From Chara braunii (taxonomy: Eukaryota; Streptophyta; Charophyceae; Charales; Characeae), in assembly GCA_003427395.1 (NCBI GenBank), contig BFEA01000483.1:1024055-1056095 (forward strand): DNA of 32,041 nt. Direction: 5' to 3'. Below are positions 29,330 through 32,041 of this stretch, one piece after another. The position numbers and the translations under genes were made by a program. The notes beneath the pieces were generated by a model. It saw nothing but the letters and a program-made list of their open reading frames with translations, did not search any database and was not told the origin of the DNA. How positions within the stretch are numbered: the first letter of the stretch is position 1; each line of letters starts with the position of its first letter.

Positions 29330-30450
29330 TTCCTTTGCTAATGACTATGTGGCTCTTTTCGTAGAACGTTTCTCTATGCATACATCAAGAAAGCGCCTAT
29401 AATGTTCTCATCCTACGCTGATCACTTAATCACTCGAAACTTTATGGGTCGCTTTTTCATGCATAAGGTGGTCCCTTCGTTCTCATTTCTCAGATCCGCT
29501 CCGCGCCTGTATTGTACTTATCTAGCTTGAATTGCAGCAGTGCTAATAAGTTCAACCTTGTATAACCTAAGATGAGCACAACTCGTGTGCATGAAGCATT
29601 GTTCCGTACTTTTTGATGTTAAGCAATCCTTCATGCATGAAGCGCACTCTTTCGTGCGCAACTCGCTCTCTCTCCTTCGTGTATGAAGCCTCTTTTTTCT
29701 TGCTTGACTATCTATGTCTTACATGGAGAGCTCATTTATGTACAAAATCCACAGTTCAGAACGGTGTTTGTAATATGCGCAATATCGTAAGCATTCCTCC
29801 ATTCCTCCGTTCGTGACTATCTTTTTCCTTTGATAGAGTGCTCTTCTATGCCCCCATTCCATAATTAGATAAGTTTATGTAGAATTCACATTCGTGTATA
29901 AAGCATTCCTCCGTGCTTGAAGATCACTCATTAGAATGTGAATCGCCCGCTATCCCTGCCTTACCTCTTATATGGAGCGCTCATCTATGGCTACATTCTA
30001 CGAAGTTCGTGCAAAATGCGCATTCGTGTGTAAGATATTCCTTTGTGAGTGAAGTTCATTCATCAGAACGCTAATCACTCGCTATCCCTGTCATACATCT
30101 CACCTGAATCGCTCATCTATGCCCACATTCTCTGTTTCAGGTCTGTGCGTGCAGTATGATCTCCGTGAACTAAGCATTCCTCCGTGCATGAATCATTCTC
30201 TATCCTCACTGTATTAAGCCTATTCCTCCGTGCGAGACTAACTTTCCTCTTTTGCACGCTACCTAATTTTTTGTGCGCAACTGCCTTTCCTCTTACTTTA
30301 GAGCGCACGTTCTTCACCTCGTGTGAAGCCTTTTCCTCTATACTTTACTTTTTTTCTCTCCCATAGATCACTCGTCTATGCCCACAATCCATTCAGATCA
30401 GTGTGAGTCCTTACTTACGACTCCAAGATTGTATATATTAATCGATCTCA
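29330..30450 (+). repeat. Degenerate tandem array, unit about 110-140 bp
   Basis: Two motif sets alternate: ATTCCTCCGTGCRTGAA (near 29789, 29903, 30035, 30174) and GCTCATCTATGCCCACATTC (near 29850, 29973, 30109, 30369). CACTCGCTATCCCTG recurs at about 29945 and 30077. Spacings of about 111-140 bases indicate an old, decayed satellite or minisatellite. Weaker copies seem to reach back to about 29370. The ORFs here are not supported. Confidence 0.65.
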
Positions 30451-30839
30451 CCTCCATTCTTGAAGTGTTGACCACTCTATACTCGAATCTCTGTTCTCTT
30501 TCCTTCGCATGTAAATTAATCAATCTCGTCTCCCTATACTTGCCTCGCCGTTCCCTTTCCTCCGCATACTGAATAAGCTTGATTGTAATTGTCCTTCTCG
30601 ATTTCCGGAATTGTCGCTCCTTCCACACTTTGGATTACTCAATGCGTTCTCCGCTGATTTTCACTGACTATTGCAGACATGAAGTCCTTGCTCCATAGCC
30701 ACAGGAGTCATAAGACACCCTATAAGTAAGGTGGTGATTGTGTAAATCATGTGCGGAACACGTGGCAAGGCGCCACATGTCGGATTACTTGCCACATAAA
30801 CGCGTGATATGGTGTCCTCTAGTGCTGCAAGATTCCGCG
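30451..30839. other. Unassigned region
   Basis: No gene could be recognised. A small inverted repeat, CGTGGC and GCCACATG, is present at about 30761-30780. The opposing ORFs at 30378-30628 and 30661-30939 carry no motif. Confidence 0.45.
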
Positions 30840-31148
30840 CTAAGGGCCCTAAAGTCGCAATTTTTGCATAGATGCCTCTCCACCCCAGAATGGCTGGTCT
30901 CACGGACAAACCTAAACCAAAAAGGCCTCCTCTCGCCATTCTGCAGCTACTGTAGCAAGTCCACGCAGAAGGCTAGGCCTGCCCTAAAATATTGTCTGCC
31001 TGACGGCCCCCTCATGTATGGTAGCCCAGGTATGGAAGTGGTGGGATGCAACCAGCCACTACCTAGCAAAGGCACATTGTCCATAGGATGTGGGGTTACT
31101 AGGGATAAGTCAACAGTTGTTAAAGCAGTGGATTCCTTACTCATCTAG
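30840..31148 (+). pseudogene. LINE ORF2 C-terminal remnant, zf-RVT-like
   Basis: The frame at 30738-31148 reads HRCLSTPEWLVSRTN, CSYC, LKYCL and MEVVGCN. The first block and the CSYC match the remnant at 16560-16760 (RYLPTPDWIASSTN, CSYC) residue for residue in many positions. The His of the zinc motif is replaced (LKYC), so the site is damaged. No RT core is nearby; the fragment is isolated and dead. Sequence to about 31330 may be its continuation but shows no firm motif. Confidence 0.55.
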
Positions 31149-31945
31149 CCTCTTAAACTACACCTGCCTACATGTCCTCATGTCACATGGAGGACGAGGT
31201 GAACCTTTGAGAGGGTGGATCACCAATTCAGATTCCAACAAGCCCAAAAGGAAATTGCTTGAGTCAATCCATTCATGGCGAGGCAATAATATCCCACACT
31301 CAAGAGGCCTTAAACCATGATGAAAGAACTAAAGCAGCGAAACGAACCGCAGGCAAGGTTGTACGTCATTGAATCCTTCCACAGCTTATGATTTGACCCA
31401 AAAGAAGGTACTGCAATTAGGACGATAATCATAACATCGTCTCCAAACCGGGGAGGGAAGACAAGAAGAAATGGGAGAGGCAGCCCCTGACCCAATTCCA
31501 TGTCCCCTTCCTGCCCACAAATGTCGTTCTTATTTAAAAGAGCGACCTCCCCGCTACGCCTCCCCCCCCTCCCCCCCCTTCCCCCCCTCCTCCTCCTCAC
31601 CGCCCTCCTCCTCCTCACCCCCCTCCCTCTCCTCACCCCCCTCACCCAGGGGATGCCCTCCCCATATGAAGGGTCTGGTTCAGGCCATGGTAACTTGAAA
31701 TCCCGGGAGCATTAGCCCTATCCCTCTCAGCGCTCAGTTCCGCAAATAACCCTCACACCTGTCACCCACTCAGATGCTGGTCTGAGCATTGAATGACAAC
31801 ACAGAGGTCAGACAACAGAGAGCAGAGGTACCCTATATGCAAGGTCCTGGGAGTTAGGGGAGTAAGGGGTAATAAAGTGTGAATGTGGAAAGGGATATGA
31901 GGAAGGGAGAAGGAGGATCGACAAGAGGTTAAGTCACAGTCTATG
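31149..31945. other. Unassigned region with C/T-rich tract
   Basis: A strongly asymmetric CCCTCC/CTCCTC tract occupies 31555-31650 and generates proline- or arginine-rich ORFs on either strand that are not genes. The rest (31149-31550 and 31650-31945) has no recognisable feature. Confidence 0.5.
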
Positions 31946-31949
31946 TTGC

Positions 31950-32041
31950 ACGTAGGCCGCGGCCTGGTTCGGCCACGGCCTAGGCCGGGGCCCCCCCGGC
32001 CGTAGCCGAACGCGGCCGATAATTAAAAAAAAAAAAAAAAA
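31950..32041 (+). repeat. GC-rich nested palindrome followed by poly-A
   Basis: GGCCGCGGCC, GGCCACGGCC, GGCCTAGGCC and GGGGCCCC-type palindromes are packed together, then TAGCCGAACGCGGCC and a run of A to the window end. The order (GC-rich palindromic block, CCGAACGCGG, poly-A) resembles the ends of the inverted-repeat elements at 11087 and 12645, so this may be a distant relative or simply similar in composition. Confidence 0.5.

Noticed and set aside
28155-30450. CRISPR-like spaced repeats
   Set aside because: Repeats are degenerate with no uniform spacers, and the context is clearly eukaryotic with retroelements.
31310-31715. Arg-rich or Pro-rich ORFs on opposite strands
   Set aside because: They are translations of a CCT/CTC-rich tract and have no other support.

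Overview
The window looks like repeat-dominated nuclear DNA of a eukaryote. Two long, decayed non-LTR retrotransposons (LINEs) fill about half of it. Both have an endonuclease, an RT and a zf-RVT-type C-terminal region. The ORF1 of one carries a DUF4283-like domain plus a CCHC knuckle, a pairing typical of green-plant L1 elements. With the SINE-like, A-tailed and foldback repeats, this suggests a streptophyte, perhaps a charophyte alga; the species is inference. I see no intact host gene, functional tRNA, rRNA, CRISPR array or operon. Two exact 95-bp duplications, each around a single N, point to a short-read k-mer assembly.

Layout. 1-450: A-tailed 3' end of a retroelement with small hairpins. 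451-about 8086: LINE-A (+), with ORF1-like debris, endonuclease 1841-2546, RT 3549-5104, and connection and C-terminal parts to 7710. It is interrupted by a minus-strand retroelement tail (2547-about 3115), a plus-strand tail (about 5705-5955) and a SINE-like insert (7370-7547) with a perfect 13-bp target duplication. 8.2-10.5 kb: tRNA-like segments, a second SINE-like copy, (TA)n, foldback sequences and another hairpin copy. 11087-12525: a 1.4-kb near-palindromic inverted-repeat element inside (TA)n, followed by a second copy running into a 232-base gap. 13.3-17.0 kb: LINE C-terminal remnants among unassigned DNA. 17.2-18.0 kb: a 363-bp tandem duplication. 18.3-18.7 kb: two more hairpin tails. 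About 18.6-27.4 kb: LINE-B (-), low GC, with ORF1, endonuclease, RT and zf-RVT in order but broken. 27389-27736: TTAA-bounded foldback element. 28-30.5 kb: degenerate tandem arrays. 30.8-31.1 kb: another zf-RVT remnant. The last 90 bases are a GC-rich palindromic block with an A-run.

The main unifying signal is a short structured 3' tail found at seven sites. Stem I (GCTGGR, 7-nt loop, YCCAGC) shows compensatory changes between copies. A second stem follows, and in two copies a third stem whose arms are almost wholly different yet complementary around a shared 14-nt loop. Four copies lead into a poly-A tract, one of them at the likely 3' end of LINE-B. This fits an RNA structure read by a LINE reverse transcriptase and possibly borrowed by non-autonomous elements.
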